From Halichoerus grypus (lineage: Eukaryota; Chordata; Mammalia; Carnivora; Phocidae), in assembly GCF_964656455.1 (NCBI RefSeq), contig NC_135724.1, forward strand, positions 6,935,466 to 6,999,465: a DNA stretch of 64,000 nucleotides, read 5' to 3'. Below are positions 1-12,837 of this stretch, in pieces. Within the stretch, counting starts at the first letter, position 1. Every line of letters begins with the position of its first letter. The notes beneath the pieces are model-generated. The model was not told where the DNA came from, did not search any database, and worked only from the letters and a program-made list of their open reading frames with translations. The position numbers and the translations under genes were made by a program.

Positions 1-1960
1 GAAAGACCCCATATCCCTTATCAAATGGAAGTAAAATAGGCTACATCCACCTCTATAATGTCATGACAGCACGAATAAGTTGAATGAGTACATGGTTCAA
101 AGTCCCATGGCCTGTATGCCTGGTGCAATAGGTAAGTAAAGACAATATGAACACTTTACAGAAGAAGAAAAACATATGTGCCTATTTCACCGAAGATTCT
201 ACATCACACACTTACAGTACCCAGAAGTGGAGCATTGCAGCGCTACCTCCAGACTTTAGGCAGTGCCCAGAACAGGTGTAACAGCTTTAAGCAACACACC
301 CCTTTGTTACGTACTTTGCCTGCAAGAAGGTATGGCCCCAGGAACAATCTACAGGGATTCTTGTGCAATGGTTAATAGTTTGGTAATGCATGAGAGACAA
401 TGGACTCTGAAAAACAAACTGAGGGTTCTAGAGGGGAGGGGGTTGGGAGGATGGGTTAGCCTGGTGATGGGTATTGAGGAGGGCACGTTCTGCATGGAGC
501 ACTGGGTGTTATGCACAAACAATGAATCATGGAACACTATATCTAAAACTAATGATGTAATGTATGGGGATTAACATAACAATAAAAAAATTTAAAAAAA
601 ATAGTTTGGTAATGAATGGGAAGGGAATAAAAGAATCATTAGAAAGGATGGACACTGAGATTTCTTAATTGAGAGAGATATGAACACATTTGCACCCCAT
701 GCAAATGTTTGCCAAAGAGAAATCTTAGCAGAGAAGCAGCGTAATAATCACATGGACCGGCTGATCCATTCTTTTGCTGCCAGTGTTTTGTTTTGTTTTC
801 TTAGCCATCACTATCTTTCCCCAATGGGGCCATGATGAAAGTGGCCACTGGGATAGGTATAGAAGTTATGGACTCAGCACCATGGGCTTCCACTCACATA
901 GCCAGTCTAGCTACAGTCATTGTTGAGCCTAACTTGCTAATTGCAGAAATCAACACTGAGCCTTCAGAAGGCAACATTTCTCTGGGAGGTCAGTCAGCCC
1001 ATAGAGCACATTGATTACACTGGACCATTTCTATCAGGAAAGGGACAGATCTTTGCTTTCACTAGCATAGACACTTTCTCTACCTGTGGATTTGCCCTCT
1101 CTGTCCACTACGCTTCTGCCAAAACCAGTATCCGTGAAATTACACAATGTCTATACCTTGATATTCCACACAGCGTCGCTTCTGACCAAGAAACTAATCT
1201 TACAGCAAACTGAGTGAAATAATGGGCCTTTACTAATGGAATTCATTGGTCTTAGCATGTTTCCAATCAAATCAGCACAAAAGCAGTTGACTGGATATAC
1301 TAGTGGGATAAACGTCTGAAGATCTGTTTACCATGCCAGCTAGTGGAAATGGTTTTGAACCTGAAACAATGTCCTCTAGGACATGATATATGCTCTAAAT
1401 CAGCAAGAACTATACAATATTATTTCTCCCATGACCAAGATTCATGGATCTAGGAATCAAGGGGTAGAAAACAATAAGTGGTTCTTCTATTGCTTCTACT
1501 GACCAACTAGTAAAAATTTTCTTGGGGTTCTGTTAGTAAGCAGTCTTAGTTCTCAAGGGAGGACTGCTTTCACCGGGACACACAGCAATAGTCTATTAAA
1601 CTGGAAGTTGGGACTGCTACCTGATTTAGTCAGCAGGCAAATCAAAGAGTACTCTGTTGGCTGGAGTTACTGATCCTGATTTTCAAAGGGAAATTTGGTT
1701 GCAATAATACAATGATGAGTATATCTAGAAGGCAAGAAATATCTTCAGGCCACTCATAAATATATTCGCATCTTATGATAAAAATCAGTAGAAAGCTGCA
1801 ACATCCCAACATAGGCAGGACTGGGAATGACCCAGATTCTTTAGCTATGAGCTAAACAAAGATTCACAAATGGCTAAGGTGCTTGCTAACAGGAAGGGTA
1901 AATAGAATGGGCTGTGGAAGAAGATAACTACAAATGTCAGAACTACATACATAAAAATGA
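1..1960 (+). pseudogene. ERVL-like endogenous retrovirus pol remnant (RNase H, integrase, dUTPase)
   Basis: Decayed pol region of an old endogenous retrovirus, probably continuing left of the window. Bases about 165-380 and 600-640 read like a degraded RNase H segment. Bases 941-1213 keep a 90-codon frame resembling the integrase catalytic core: 'HIDYTGPF' holds a first acidic residue (residue 25) and 'SDQETN' a second (residue 82), about the spacing of the DDE family. The frame then breaks. At 1663-1698 another frame reads 'GVTDPDFQREIW', resembling the conserved GV-D-D-GE motif of dUTPases. A dUTPase placed after integrase is characteristic of class III (ERVL) elements. Multiple stops and shifts separate the pieces, so it is non-functional. 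A LINE-1 fragment interrupts it at 389-599. I see the motifs directly; the class assignment rests on domain order. No env is seen. Confidence 0.72.
389..599 (+). mobile_element. 5'-truncated LINE-1 3' end (young carnivore L1)
   Basis: A 3' untranslated tail of a carnivore LINE-1, about 210 bp, ending in the A-rich stretch 'aataaaaaaatttaaaaaaa'. It is bracketed by an exact 15-bp target-site duplication 'aatagtttggtaatg' at 374-388 and 600-614. Severe 5' truncation is usual for L1 insertions. It landed inside the ERVL-like pol remnant and is therefore younger than it. The perfect duplication suggests a fairly recent insertion. It holds no coding sequence. Confidence 0.9.
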
Positions 1961-4900
1961 GGACTATAATAGTTACATATTTCATTCTTAGTTTAATATA
2001 ACATTTTTATGCATAGATTGACTATTTTCTTCCTCTTTCCTATTCCCTACCTTGAAATTCTAAATGTACTAATATTTAAACATATATCTCAACATTTAAG
2101 ATACAGGATATCAAAGGGGGAATATGAGTCAGGAAGCAAAGGAATGATCATCACCCAAATGGATAAAGGGATCATCTAATTTCTTTTGGGGAAATAAGCA
2201 TGTTTTTCATTTATATCAAGAATAGTTGCATCATAGGAGGCGAGAACAGGATTTTGCTTTTGTGTTTATTTGGAAATTCCCTAAGGAGAAAAGAAATGTA
2301 CAGAAGGCCAGGTTGACAAATGTGGTTTTGCCCTTGAACAATTTTGCAAACTGTAACTACATTCTACCAGAATTCCCCTTCTTGTGCAATTCCAGATTAG
2401 GACTGGATTTAAGAAAAACATGTGTGTTATTTTTAAGTCAGAACTGAAGCAACAATCTTTTTTATGAACGAAAGTTCAGTGTAGGGGGCCACACTCTGGG
2501 ACAGCTCACACACATTTTGGCTAATCTGTTAATTCACCTTGTTTGTGTAGAGGTGACTTAGGCTTGCAGGTGATAACACTTTCTAACCCCCGTAGAATAA
2601 TTTTTTGACTTCTCTGAGTCCCCAGCTAGGCATGTGTCCAACTCTGTGGGGAAAGGTGCAAGCTTCTGAAGGTCACCCGCATCATCTAGGTCACAGATGA
2701 TGGGAGATGAATGTAGGCTCTAGTTTGTCCTTTTACATTTCAATTCAACCCTATAGGTTCCAATTTATATGTTTTCAGCCACTGCATGTCTCACTGCTGA
2801 CCTGGCTGACCAATAGCAACTTCAGGCCCCGAATCCCATGCAACAGCAGCTCTGCACAGACAAGTTAACCAGCCCACACAGCATAAGCTCAGACCCCTAT
2901 GATAAATTGTTTATTGTGCATCATATACAGACCAATACTTCCCTGAACTAACCCTAATAGAGATTATCATTGATATTTTTTTTTGTATCCTGCCAAATAT
3001 TAAGGGGCTAGAAACATCACATTATTCTAAATCTAATTCTGACTGCAAAGCCCCATTTTGAATAAAAATGTAGTCCGAACCATGTTTGAGTACTAAATGC
3101 ACTCTATGACTCATAAGGTGGGGAAGAAGTGCTAGTGTCGCATGCACCACGACCTCTGCACAAGATACTCATCATGCAGCCCCATGTGATTGGTTCGCTT
3201 ACATGCAGGTCTCATGGGTTTCCTCAGGCATGGCTCCCAGGGCTGTGGCTACAAAGACCAAGGGCTCTTAAGAGTTCAAGTTCTACTCTTTCAAACCACA
3301 AGATCATGGGCCTCCCACCTTCACAGGAGCCAGGAAGCAGTGCTTTGGTCTTCATTGCTACCAGTCCTTTCAAAATCAATTCTCTCTTCAAAGTAAACCC
3401 CCAATTTGGGCTACTTATGCCCCTACCCTTACTGTGGACATTACCTAGCCTCTCTATCCCTTACAACAAAAATATATCATTTTTTGACCAAGACAATACC
3501 CTCTTAATACTTCCTTTGGAACAAAGAATTTCTGGCCTCAAAGCCATGGTTGGTAACTTGAAAACAAAGGTCTAGAAAGCCGCCTTCTCTCATTATTTAC
3601 GATGATTCGATGACACAGAACAAGTCTAAATCTCAGTGTACTATTATAATGGACAAATAGGTAGGTAGTTGGGTAGATAGTTATGTGGTTTTCTACTCTT
3701 AGGGATCTGATAGCTTCCTGTCTGCTTCCCTCCATTTCTTTTATTTGAAAGAGATAAAACTCCATTCTTAGTTATGTCTTTAAATTGGTATTATCTGCTT
3801 CCAACTCTGCTTGAGTGGTATTGGAAGAAATACTTACCTGTTTTCCTAGAAAAACTGCAGAAGTCACACAAACACACAAACATCCACAAATATAAGGTAC
3901 TTAGAGCACAAATTATCTGCTTTGGGACAAGGGAGAAGAATACAGTAAAAATATATAACAAAATCAATTTCTTCACATACCCAGAACATTTTATCTTAAC
4001 AAAACAAAACAAACAATAAGCTATGTAGGAAATTTCAGAGGGGAAACCTCAGTGCAATGGATAGGTACTGCTTAATTTGAAGTTTCACTTTTTAAGAAGC
4101 ATGAAGAAATATGTACAAGATTCTAAGTTCCTTTGGTATATTCAACTGTATCTATATATTCTAAATGCTTCAGAATTTTTACTCTTGACTTGCTTCAATT
4201 AATCCATATCATTAGATAGCAGTTATACATATAAATACATACTTAAATTGCTGCAGTTAAGGGTATAAAAAGCAATTTGTTTGAACATTTCAAGGAAGGT
4301 ACAATACTCTATACAGCCACACACACTAGTCACAAAATAGTCAAAGGAATAAAGCACTTGTAGAGCATACTTATAAACATTGATTAAGACACTTCTAAAT
4401 ATAAACTTATTCCAATGTCTGCCTGTGACTATAACGTTCAACTCTTCTTAGGTGCACAGCTCTTCCAGCTATGGGATTCAGAAACCCAATATTTAAAATG
4501 TATTTTTAAAATTACCACACCCACTCTTCTTATTTAATAAATATGCAGCTATTTACATTACTCTGAACTTTTCATTATCTCTTTACTACTCTATCATTAA
4601 TGAGACAAATCAAAACAAACAGCTAACAATAAAAAAATGCCACCATCTTCTTGAATTTCCTTGAGTCTAGAAACATCTCTTACATCGGACAAAATGTCCT
4701 CCTTCCTTCCACCTACCAAGTATGCATTATGCCTGGCACCATACCTGTAATGCCAGTCTGAAACAAGATTAGCACAAAGTACTTATGGGAGCAATCTTTC
4801 TTTTTCTGCAATAATTGGGTTTCATAGTAATAGCAAAGCTCAGTAAATTACATATGCCCAATGAAATATATTACCCATATGTGTGGAGGATGTAGGAAAA

Positions 4901-6640
4901 TCCCAAAATAAGTTAAAACAGAAAAGAAGTAAAGTGAGTTATTTTGTCCTGCTGTTATCACAGGCCTAACATACATTCTTTGGAGGTCGATCACCTAGAG
5001 GCAGACATAGATTACTGCTGTTGAGAAGAAAAGAAACAAAAATATGTGAGAAAGAGACCTAAGCTGGTTCTCTCTAACCCGTATCTGCTCTTCTACATCA
5101 GGTGTGGGATGGAAGAATATAAGAAGGAATCCCTTCTGACAAAACTCATTTTCAGACTATTCAGATACAATAAAAAAAAAAAAAACAACTCAGAAGCAGC
5201 ATGTTCAAAGAAGCAACTTTGCTATGACTTCTCATGGTCAATGCACATAACTGACTTAAAAGAACCAACTTATTTCTAACAAAAAAAACTAAATAAATTA
5301 ACTTCAGTTGATTGGCTTTTTCTATAGTCATATTTTACGTATATTTAAAAGCACAAATAATAAACACTTTAAAAAATAACAGAACTCAGACTATCTACCT
5401 CTTTAAATTTCATAAATAATTCCAGGTCTCAAGGTAACTTAAAAGCAAAAATCACATTAGTATTTTCAGCTAGTAGTTATCCCACTCTTAAGTGACTCAA
5501 TATCTAAACTCAAAATTCAAATTTAAATACCACAATGATAATATTGGTTATATTCAAGAACAACTTCTAAACAGGACTTGACAATAACTCAGTGTCATCA
5601 TGTCTTTAGTTATTACTAGTTGTACTTTGGGAATGATGCAACAGCCCTTTTCATCATTCACAAAACTGGTCAATTTAGTCAAACAATTACACTAATTCAA
5701 AGTCAGAAAAAATAATGAACCACTTTTGGGGGCTGGGGGGAGAAACTTCACTTATTTTTATTTATTCTGATTATTCCACAGAAAGATTCCATATAGAAAA
5801 TTATATAAGTGATGATGGATAGTATAAGTGAAAAGTGTGATTAATGTAAAAAAAATATACAAGATCAGAATGCAGAGTTAAGACTGTGGCCATAAATCCT
5901 TACCATAAGAATTTGTACACCTAACACAGCCAACTGTTCGATGTCTCAGTTACTTGGCAGCCAACAGAATGTCCATGAGATAGAAATAAATGGAAACTTT
6001 TATCTAGATTCAAGTGAACTTTCTCCACGAGGGGCGGAGGTGGGACTAGGACATAGGGACAATATAATATGTTCTCAAGGTTGACAGTGGAGGGTTTCAG
6101 GCATAAACATGTGATAAGAGAGGTGGTCAAAGTAGACAAAGCAACCAACAGGTTTACTCTTTCACTCTACAGAGGATAAGAGTGAAATTTTATACTCGAA
6201 TGAATTGTATGAAAATGAAGGAAAGTTTCTCTAAATAATAAATTCAAAAGATAAAGTCACAGATCCCGAATAATGTCACCTAAGAGTACAGAGTTGGATC
6301 CACTTAAATTTTAGTTTTCATTTTCCAGTATTACATTTTGTTCCTCTCTAGGAGGATCTGATATAAAGATTATAAACAGAAAATAAGTAGGCCCTCTCTA
6401 TTCATACCCATCTCCTGCTGTGCATTCTGGAAATGTTTGGTTAATACTTCATAGTTTAAAAACAAGATAAAACAAAAAGTGCAACTCCTGCAAGGATACT
6501 GATGGCCATTATCAGTTAACTTAATTACCATGATTAGAAAAAGAAGCTGATTGCAGCCAAACTGACAGCAGTACCAAAATATGAATTGAACCTGCACCCT
6601 AAAAAGGTCAACAATCTTGTCATTAAATAGGGAATAGAAT
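1961..6640. other. Unassigned AT-rich DNA without a supported gene
   Basis: No coding frame with family resemblance was found. The longest open frame (3129-3575, 148 codons) shows no domain, signal or homology that I recognise. Bases 2440-2960 look somewhat LTR-like ('gaccaatagcaac' CCAAT-type box, less AT-rich composition) and could be a solo LTR tied to the ERVL remnant, but I could not fix ends. There is an A-run at 5170-5184. The rest appears to be ordinary intergenic sequence. Confidence 0.5.
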
Positions 6641-6672
6641 GATTAACATAACATAATAAAGAAATTTAAAAT
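6641..6672 (+). repeat. Very short LINE-1 tail-like segment
   Basis: 'gattaacataacataataaa' followed by 'gaaatttaaaat' closely matches the end of the L1 fragment at 569-599 ('gattaacataacaataaaaaa'). It lies just before LINE-1 copy A. It may be the stub of an extremely truncated L1 insertion or chance similarity in A-rich DNA. Confidence 0.35.
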
Positions 6673-8090
6673 GATTGTTTGAAGGACTCCTGGGGAAGAT
6701 GGCAGTGGAGGATCCTAAGCTCACCTCATCTCACATACATAACTAGTTAACCCACACACATTACTGTAAGTAACACAGAAAATGACCCAAAGACTGGCAG
6801 AACAGACTCCACAGCTAAATAGAGAGAAGAGACCACATTGAAGAGAATAGGAAGGCTGGAGATGTGGTGAGGAGCCAAAAGGACCCACTGGACTTTCCCC
6901 AGGAGAGAGGGATGCCACAGGCATGGAGAGTAAAGAGGACAGACCCCCATGCCAGGCACTCTGAGCATGGAGGACTCACACTGGGAAGATGAATCCCCAT
7001 AATATTGGCCCTTGAAAACCAGACAGGCCTAAAAATCAGTGGGAATTTTCAACATCAGCAGACTCTGCTCTGGAAGCTGGGACGGTGGAATCTCCACCCG
7101 TAAAGGGACAGCACAACAAACATCCCATAGATACACAGCATAGAAGCAACTTTTTGAAAAACACTGGGGTATACAGGAAGGAGATTTATTTACCAATCTC
7201 AGAACATGTGCTGAAAGGGCGGGGATCTTTGGGAGACTTTTCCAAAACAAAACAGATAGAAGGATCCATCTCACTCCCCTGCCTGCCAGCCTTGATACAC
7301 AGACACCTGCAGAAACCAGCTCAGCTCCAACAATCCCCACTGAGCTTGCGAACACCATGGCCCCAACCTTATGCTCTTCTGTGCGTCCACCCCTTCTGAC
7401 CCACCAGCCTCGGCAGTTTTCCTAGGCAGCTGCAAGTTCACTTGCCCAGGAGGTCTGCAAGGACCTTGCTAACAAAATGCACCCCACCCCCACATTCTCC
7501 TGCAGCCCTGTCCCTCCCATATGTCCTTGGCCAGAGGCCATCCAAAGCAGTGCAACAAGCCTAGCAGTCTGTAAGCAGTCCCAAAAGGGGCCAGCACCAC
7601 ATTAAAGTGACTCCTGCACCAAGGAGAAAGGAAGATAACCACACACACCAGTCCAAATGTGGCCCCAGCAGTGGGCTGGGGGCAGACAGCTGGGTCTGAC
7701 TGCTGGCCCCACCCACCAAAGAAAGCTTCTCAGAGGATTGTGCAGGGAGAACATATGGTAGTTTGATGCTACCGCATCTCTGCCAATGCCTGGTTTGACT
7801 CAACTCAAGCCTGAGGCAGCCCCAGACTGGCCATTAACAACACAGAGATCAAACCCTTCCCACAGTAGAGAGCCATGGTAGACACCTGAACTAAAGGTAA
7901 ACACAGCTCAGCCACAACAGTAAGGGACATCCAACACACAGAGGAGACACCCCTGAAGTGCCAGGTTCTGGGGAACAGGAGACATTGTACTGCAGGGCAC
8001 TACAGGACCTCTTCTTCATAAGGCCACTACTTTCAAGAGCTGGAGATATAGCAGACTTTCCTAACACAGAGACACAGAGAATTAGACAAA

Positions 8091-8748
8091 ATGAGGAAAC
8101 AGGGAATATGTCCCAAATGAAAGAACAGGGCAAAATCACAGCAAGAGAGCTAAACTAAACAAAGAATACACTGGATAGAGAATTTAAAGTAACAGTCATA
8201 AAGATACTGGTCTCAAGAAAAGAGCAGAGAACCTCATTGAGATCCTCAACAAGAGACAAAAAAAAAAAAAAACATAAATACCAATCAGAGATGAAGAACT
8301 CAATAAATGAAATTTAAAATACACTAAATGGAATAAACAGTAGACTAGAGGAAGGCAGATCAGTGCCCTAGAGGACAGAGTAATGAAAACAATCAGTTGG
8401 AACCAAAGAAAAAAAATGATAAATGAAAACAGACTAAGGGAACTCAGAGAAACCCTCAAGCATAAAAATATTCTCATTATAGGAATCCTAGTAGGAAAGC
8501 AGAGAGAAAAAGGGACAGAAAATTTATTTTAAGAAATAATAGCTGGAAACTTCCAAAATCCAGGGAAGGAAATAGACATCCAGATCCAGAAGGCACAGAG
8601 AGCCCCCAGCAAAATCAACCAAAGGAGGTCCATATCAAGACACATAGTAATTAAAATGGCAAAAAATAGTGATAGAGAACTTTAAAAGCAGCAAGAGAAA
8701 GGAAAACAGTTACATATAAGGGAAACCCCATAAGGCTACCAGCCAATT
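8091..8748 (+). pseudogene. LINE-1 ORF1 pseudogene (copy A)
   Basis: Remnant of the L1 RNA-binding chaperone ORF1p. The ATG at 8091 aligns with the ORF1 start of copy C at 46850. A one-base deletion near 8105-8110 shifts the frame, so direct translation stops after nine codons; the original frame resumes at 8118 ('MKEQGKITARELN'). Coiled-coil-type codons follow (8220-8470), with an A-run at 8258-8273 adding another disruption. The block equivalent to 'VTYKGNPIRL' of ORF1p is reached at about 8710-8735, then the sequence leaves ORF1 at the deletion junction. Confidence 0.8.
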
Positions 8749-8767
8749 TTTGTCCATTAATTTTGTC
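8739..8767 (+). other. Deletion junction inside LINE-1 copy A
   Basis: ORF1 sequence runs to 'ggctacc' and joins ORF2 sequence at 'caattaatctttgacaaagg' (8767 onward). Copy C has 'accagccaattaatctttg' at the matching ORF2 site (50686 onward), and copy B has 'gctatcagctgatt' at the matching ORF1 site. Copy A has 'ccagccaatt', an 18-nt filler, then 'caatt' again. This looks like short-homology joining with a small templated insertion. Confidence 0.7.
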
Positions 8768-9766
8768 AATTAATCTTTGACAAAGGAGGCAAGAGTATGC
8801 AATGGGGGAAAGACAGTCTCTTCAACAAATGGGTGTTGGGAAAACTAGACAGCTACATGCAAAAGAATGAAATTGGACCACTTACCTACACAATGGATTA
8901 AGGACCTAAATGTGAGACCTGAAACCCTAAATATCCTAGAAGAGAGCACTGGCAATGCTTTCTCTGATATCAGCTGTGGCAACATTTTTCTAGCTATATC
9001 TCCTAAAGCAAGGGAAACAAAAGCAAAAATAAACTATTGAGACTACATCAAAATAAAAAGTTTCTGCACAACAAAGGAAACAACAAAACAGAAAGATGAC
9101 CTACTGAATGGAAGAAGATATTTGCAAATGACATATCTGATAAAGGATTAGTATCCAAAATATATGAAGAACACATACAACTCAACACCAAAAAACAAAC
9201 AAACAAACCAATTAAAAATAGGCAGAAGTCAGAAGACAACATACAGATGGCCAACAGACACATGAAAAGATACTCAACATCACTCATCATCAGAGAAATA
9301 CAAACCAAAACTATAAAGATACCCCCTCACACCTGTCAGAATGGCTAAAATCAAAAACACAAGATATGAGCGTTGGCAAGGATGTGGAGAAAAAGGGTTC
9401 CCCCTGCACTGGTTGTGGGAATGCAAACTGATAGAGCCACTGTGGAAAAGAGTATGGAGATTCCTCAAATAAATTAAAAATAGAATTACCATATGATCTA
9501 GTCATTCCACTACTAGGTACTTACCCAAAGAATATGAAAACACTAATTTGAAAAGATATGTGCACCCCAATGTTTACTGCAGCATTATTTACAATAGCCA
9601 AATTATGAAAGCAACTCAAGTGTCTATTAAGAGATGAATAAAGATGTGGTCCACACACATACACACACACACACACAATGGAGTATCAGTCATAAAAAAA
9701 AAAAAAAAAGAAATCTTGCCATTTGCAATAACATGCATGGATATAGAGAGTATAATGGCTCAGTGA
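8767..9766 (+). pseudogene. LINE-1 ORF2 C-terminal pseudogene (copy A)
   Basis: Covers the last about 330 codons of ORF2p: the region after the reverse transcriptase and the C-terminal cysteine motif. The motif reads 'RWQGCGEKGFPLHWLWEC', where copy C has C-x3-C-x7-H-x4-C, so the first cysteine has become arginine. The protein end is placed at the TGA at 9764-9766, after 'DIESIMAQ', equivalent to 'LESIMLE' in copy C. Several frameshifts, a CA-repeat expansion (9652-9677) and an A-run (9693-9709) break it. Endonuclease and reverse transcriptase domains are missing. Confidence 0.85.
9652..9677 (+). repeat. (CA)n microsatellite within LINE-1 ORF2
   Basis: About 13 dinucleotide units, interrupted once by T, located just before 'caatggagtat'. 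Copy C has only 'catacacaatg' at the same place (51612-51622), so the repeat grew inside copy A after or during insertion. Confidence 0.9.
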
Positions 9767-10066
9767 AATAAATCAGAGAAAGACAAATACCATATGATCT
9801 TACTCATGTGGAATTGAAGAATCAAATGAACAAAGAAAAAAGGAGATAAACCAAAAACCAGATACCCAACTCTAGAGAACAAACTAATGGTTATCAGAAG
9901 GAAGATGGCTGTGGAGGTGGAAGGAGGGGACAATGAGTGAAATAGATAAAGGGGATTGAAGAGCACACTTATCATGATGAGCAGAGTAATGTACAGAATT
10001 GTTGAATCACTATCTTGTACACCTGAAACAATATAACACTGTACATAAACTACACTGGAATTAAAA

Positions 10067-12837
10067 TTAGGGAAAACTATTTGCTGAAATACAGCAACAA
10101 TATCTCTTTTGTTCGCTCACCTACCACACTTCTCGGAAAATTCAATTTTATACAATAAAATGTCATCCACAGAGTGAGAGCTGATGATTTACCTGGAAAA
10201 ATCACTCCTGTGAAGTAACCTCTAGGAGACATTCTTTCAAGCTCATAGAATGCATGAATTATAAAATTCACTGCCTTTATATTTTGGAGCCCAAGAAGTC
10301 AAGAAACATCCTAAGCCATAAATCAAGTAAGGGTTAAGGAGCGACACGTTAAACCTCTCTTCCAAAATGTTTGTAGTGTTTTCAGAGGAGCGCTGTCTAC
10401 TTCCTCTCTCATTTTCCCCATCTTACCCTTTTTCCTTTTACATATGCCCGTCATTTGTTTCAGGACCAGACATCAGCAGTCAGCTTGTATTTTCTGTTGC
10501 TAGTATTCTTTATAACACTAGATGGTTGTTGAGTTCACTGAACTGCAAATATCAGGGGTGCTTCTTTCATATGGCACATCAGATGAAGACATCAGGCATT
10601 CAGGTGGAACCTCTTCAAAGCCCTTCCTGAGGATAACTCTGTCCCCCATATCCCTAATCAATGTCACCAATGATGGCATTTTGATCAGATTAGAGAGATC
10701 TTGGAGTAAGCATCCTATGTTTATTTTTCTGGCGTCCAGTCTGTAAGTGGCTGCTTGCCTACCTAGGAGTAACTGAGGAGAATATCATTTGCCTGTCTTA
10801 CTCCCCAAGTAATCTCTCAAAGCCCAAAGGCTTACTCCCTGGTACTCACAGCTTCCATGTGACAGTCAAATAATGATGTGAGACTTTGTTTCAGAGGAAT
10901 CAAGGATTACTATCCCTGCCCTTCCCATCAGGGATGGGGCTGTCTGAGGGAGAAATGGATAAGGTAGTAGTATTTTACAAATACTTTCCTTGAGCTCTAT
11001 CTGCCTGGGGACTCCTCCTTCTGTAGATTCTTTTTTATTCCCCCCTTTGGCAAAGCCTACTTAAGAATCTGGGCTTCACTGAAACCAGGTGCCTATTGCA
11101 ATCTCTCCAGAAAATACTAGATGGCAAAATATCAGAAGGCTAAAACATAACAAAATTACATTAAATGTTGAACATTTTTTTTTAAGTTTTATTTTCCTTA
11201 AAAATCGTCTCTTTGTGAAACAAGCAGGAAATGCTCTGTTCTGTGAAGGTGAACTGAAGGGACTAATATCAGTATGTCTTTTCTTTGAGATCTGCCCCTG
11301 GTGGAGATAAGCCCTAGGAGACACTGAAAGAATTGGTCTTTCGGGAGAGTACCAACCATTGGTACCTGGGCGAGCACCTCCCTAACTGCCACAGAACCAC
11401 AATCTTCAGAAATGACCTCAGATCACAACAACCTCGTCTACAGTATATGTTTCTGTCTTCTATTAAGAAGCAAATCGCTTTTCACCTATAAAGATGTCAT
11501 CACAGAGAAGCAGGCAAAATGCCATCCTGGGGACATAGAGAAGCTGCCAACATACGAGGCTATTTTTGCCATCAAAGTGAGAAAGAAGAATTTCTGAAAC
11601 ATAACCATAGTAATGACAATACGAAGATGAAGTTAGAATTACAAGAGAGAATTAAAAGGGCTTAGTGACAAATTCTGGTTGCAGGTTGAGAGGTAGTTAT
11701 TAAAAATGATTCTGAGATTCTGTATTTGTTAATGTGTGGATATTAGAGACACAGACCAAGAAGAAAGCAGGAGGTGCAAGCCTGAGAGAGAGGGGAATGT
11801 TGAGTCTGTTTGTGGATATGCGGAGTGTGAAGACCCTGCAAGACATAAAAGAGGATGCATGTTGGGCAGTTTTAAATATGGTTCTGAAGTTCCTGATATG
11901 TAAAACAGAGCTCACAATGCACAGTAACCAGCTAGAGCTGTCACTGTGAACAACATGCCCAACTGAAAAAGCATAGCATGGGAGGAGCTGTCCATAGGAA
12001 AACCAACATTTCAGGAAAGAGGAGAGAGGAAATATTAAATTGGTTTTTCTTAATATGAATCAATAATTAATATTTCCCATAAATATTTAATAGATTTCTA
12101 ACCATATTGGCTGAATTATTTAAAAAAAGAAGTAAAATAAATGTGAGAAGTTACACTTTTCAAAAATGGCAACATAAGGCAGTAAAATGCCAGGCTACAA
12201 TATGATGAAACAGACTGCAATCATTAAGTATACAGAGAAAGAAAAAATAAAAAGAATGAGGCCTAATCATTAATGGCTAACTTGCAAAAATAAGGCTGCA
12301 TATCACCCCCACATAGAATTTATGAATAATATGCAAATTAAAGAAGAAGCCAATGAGAATGAGTGTTATGATATTTCTAGGACAATTCAGAGAAATGTTT
12401 CAAATTATTTTGTTAGTTGCTGTCTCACTGGTTTTTAATGCACACCATAAAGAAAAGAGTAGCAAGATTATATCCAGCATCTTTATGTCTCTTGATGATA
12501 CTGGTAGAGAATCTTTGATTAAAAACAGCAATCAAGGCACCACTAATGGCAGATGTTTTAGATCATTGTGGGCTTAACTAACTAGTACCACATTTTTTTT
12601 TACCAGTGAAGTTGTACATATGAACTTTCAAAGATGAATACAGAAATAATACATCTGGCATATTAACTTAACATGAAGAATCAAATAATTAAATATTAAC
12701 TATACTTACTTAAAACCAGAAACATGCATTTTAGAAAAAAATGTTTTATTTTTAACCATTATAATCTCAGACTATGTGAGTCTCTTTAGAATGCAATAGC
12801 AGGTCAGGAAATAGGTTTATATAGTTAAAGATCTCAA
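10067..12837. other. Unassigned DNA without a supported gene
   Basis: Open frames here are at most 87 codons, overlap on both strands and show no family resemblance. No SINE or LINE boundary was recognised. There is a T-run at 11177-11184. Confidence 0.5.

Larger units (their letters stand above)
6687..10066 (+). mobile_element. LINE-1 copy A, internally deleted
   Basis: Starts with a LINE-1 5' end ('ggggaagatggcagtggagg' near 6693), runs through about 1.4 kb of 5' UTR, ORF1, then jumps to the last part of ORF2 and the 3' UTR ending near 'ggaattaaaattagggaaaa'. Total length is about 3.4 kb against roughly 6.3 kb for copy C (45701-51998). Side-by-side reading with copies B and C shows the same order of blocks, but ORF1's C-terminal third, the ORF1-ORF2 spacer and about 2.6 kb of ORF2 (endonuclease and reverse transcriptase) are absent. 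The junction lies at 8739-8767. It cannot be autonomous. No convincing target-site duplication was found. Confidence 0.9.

Noticed and set aside
3129..3575. 148-codon open frame
   Set aside because: No recognisable family, overlapping frames of similar quality, and low-complexity composition; likely chance.
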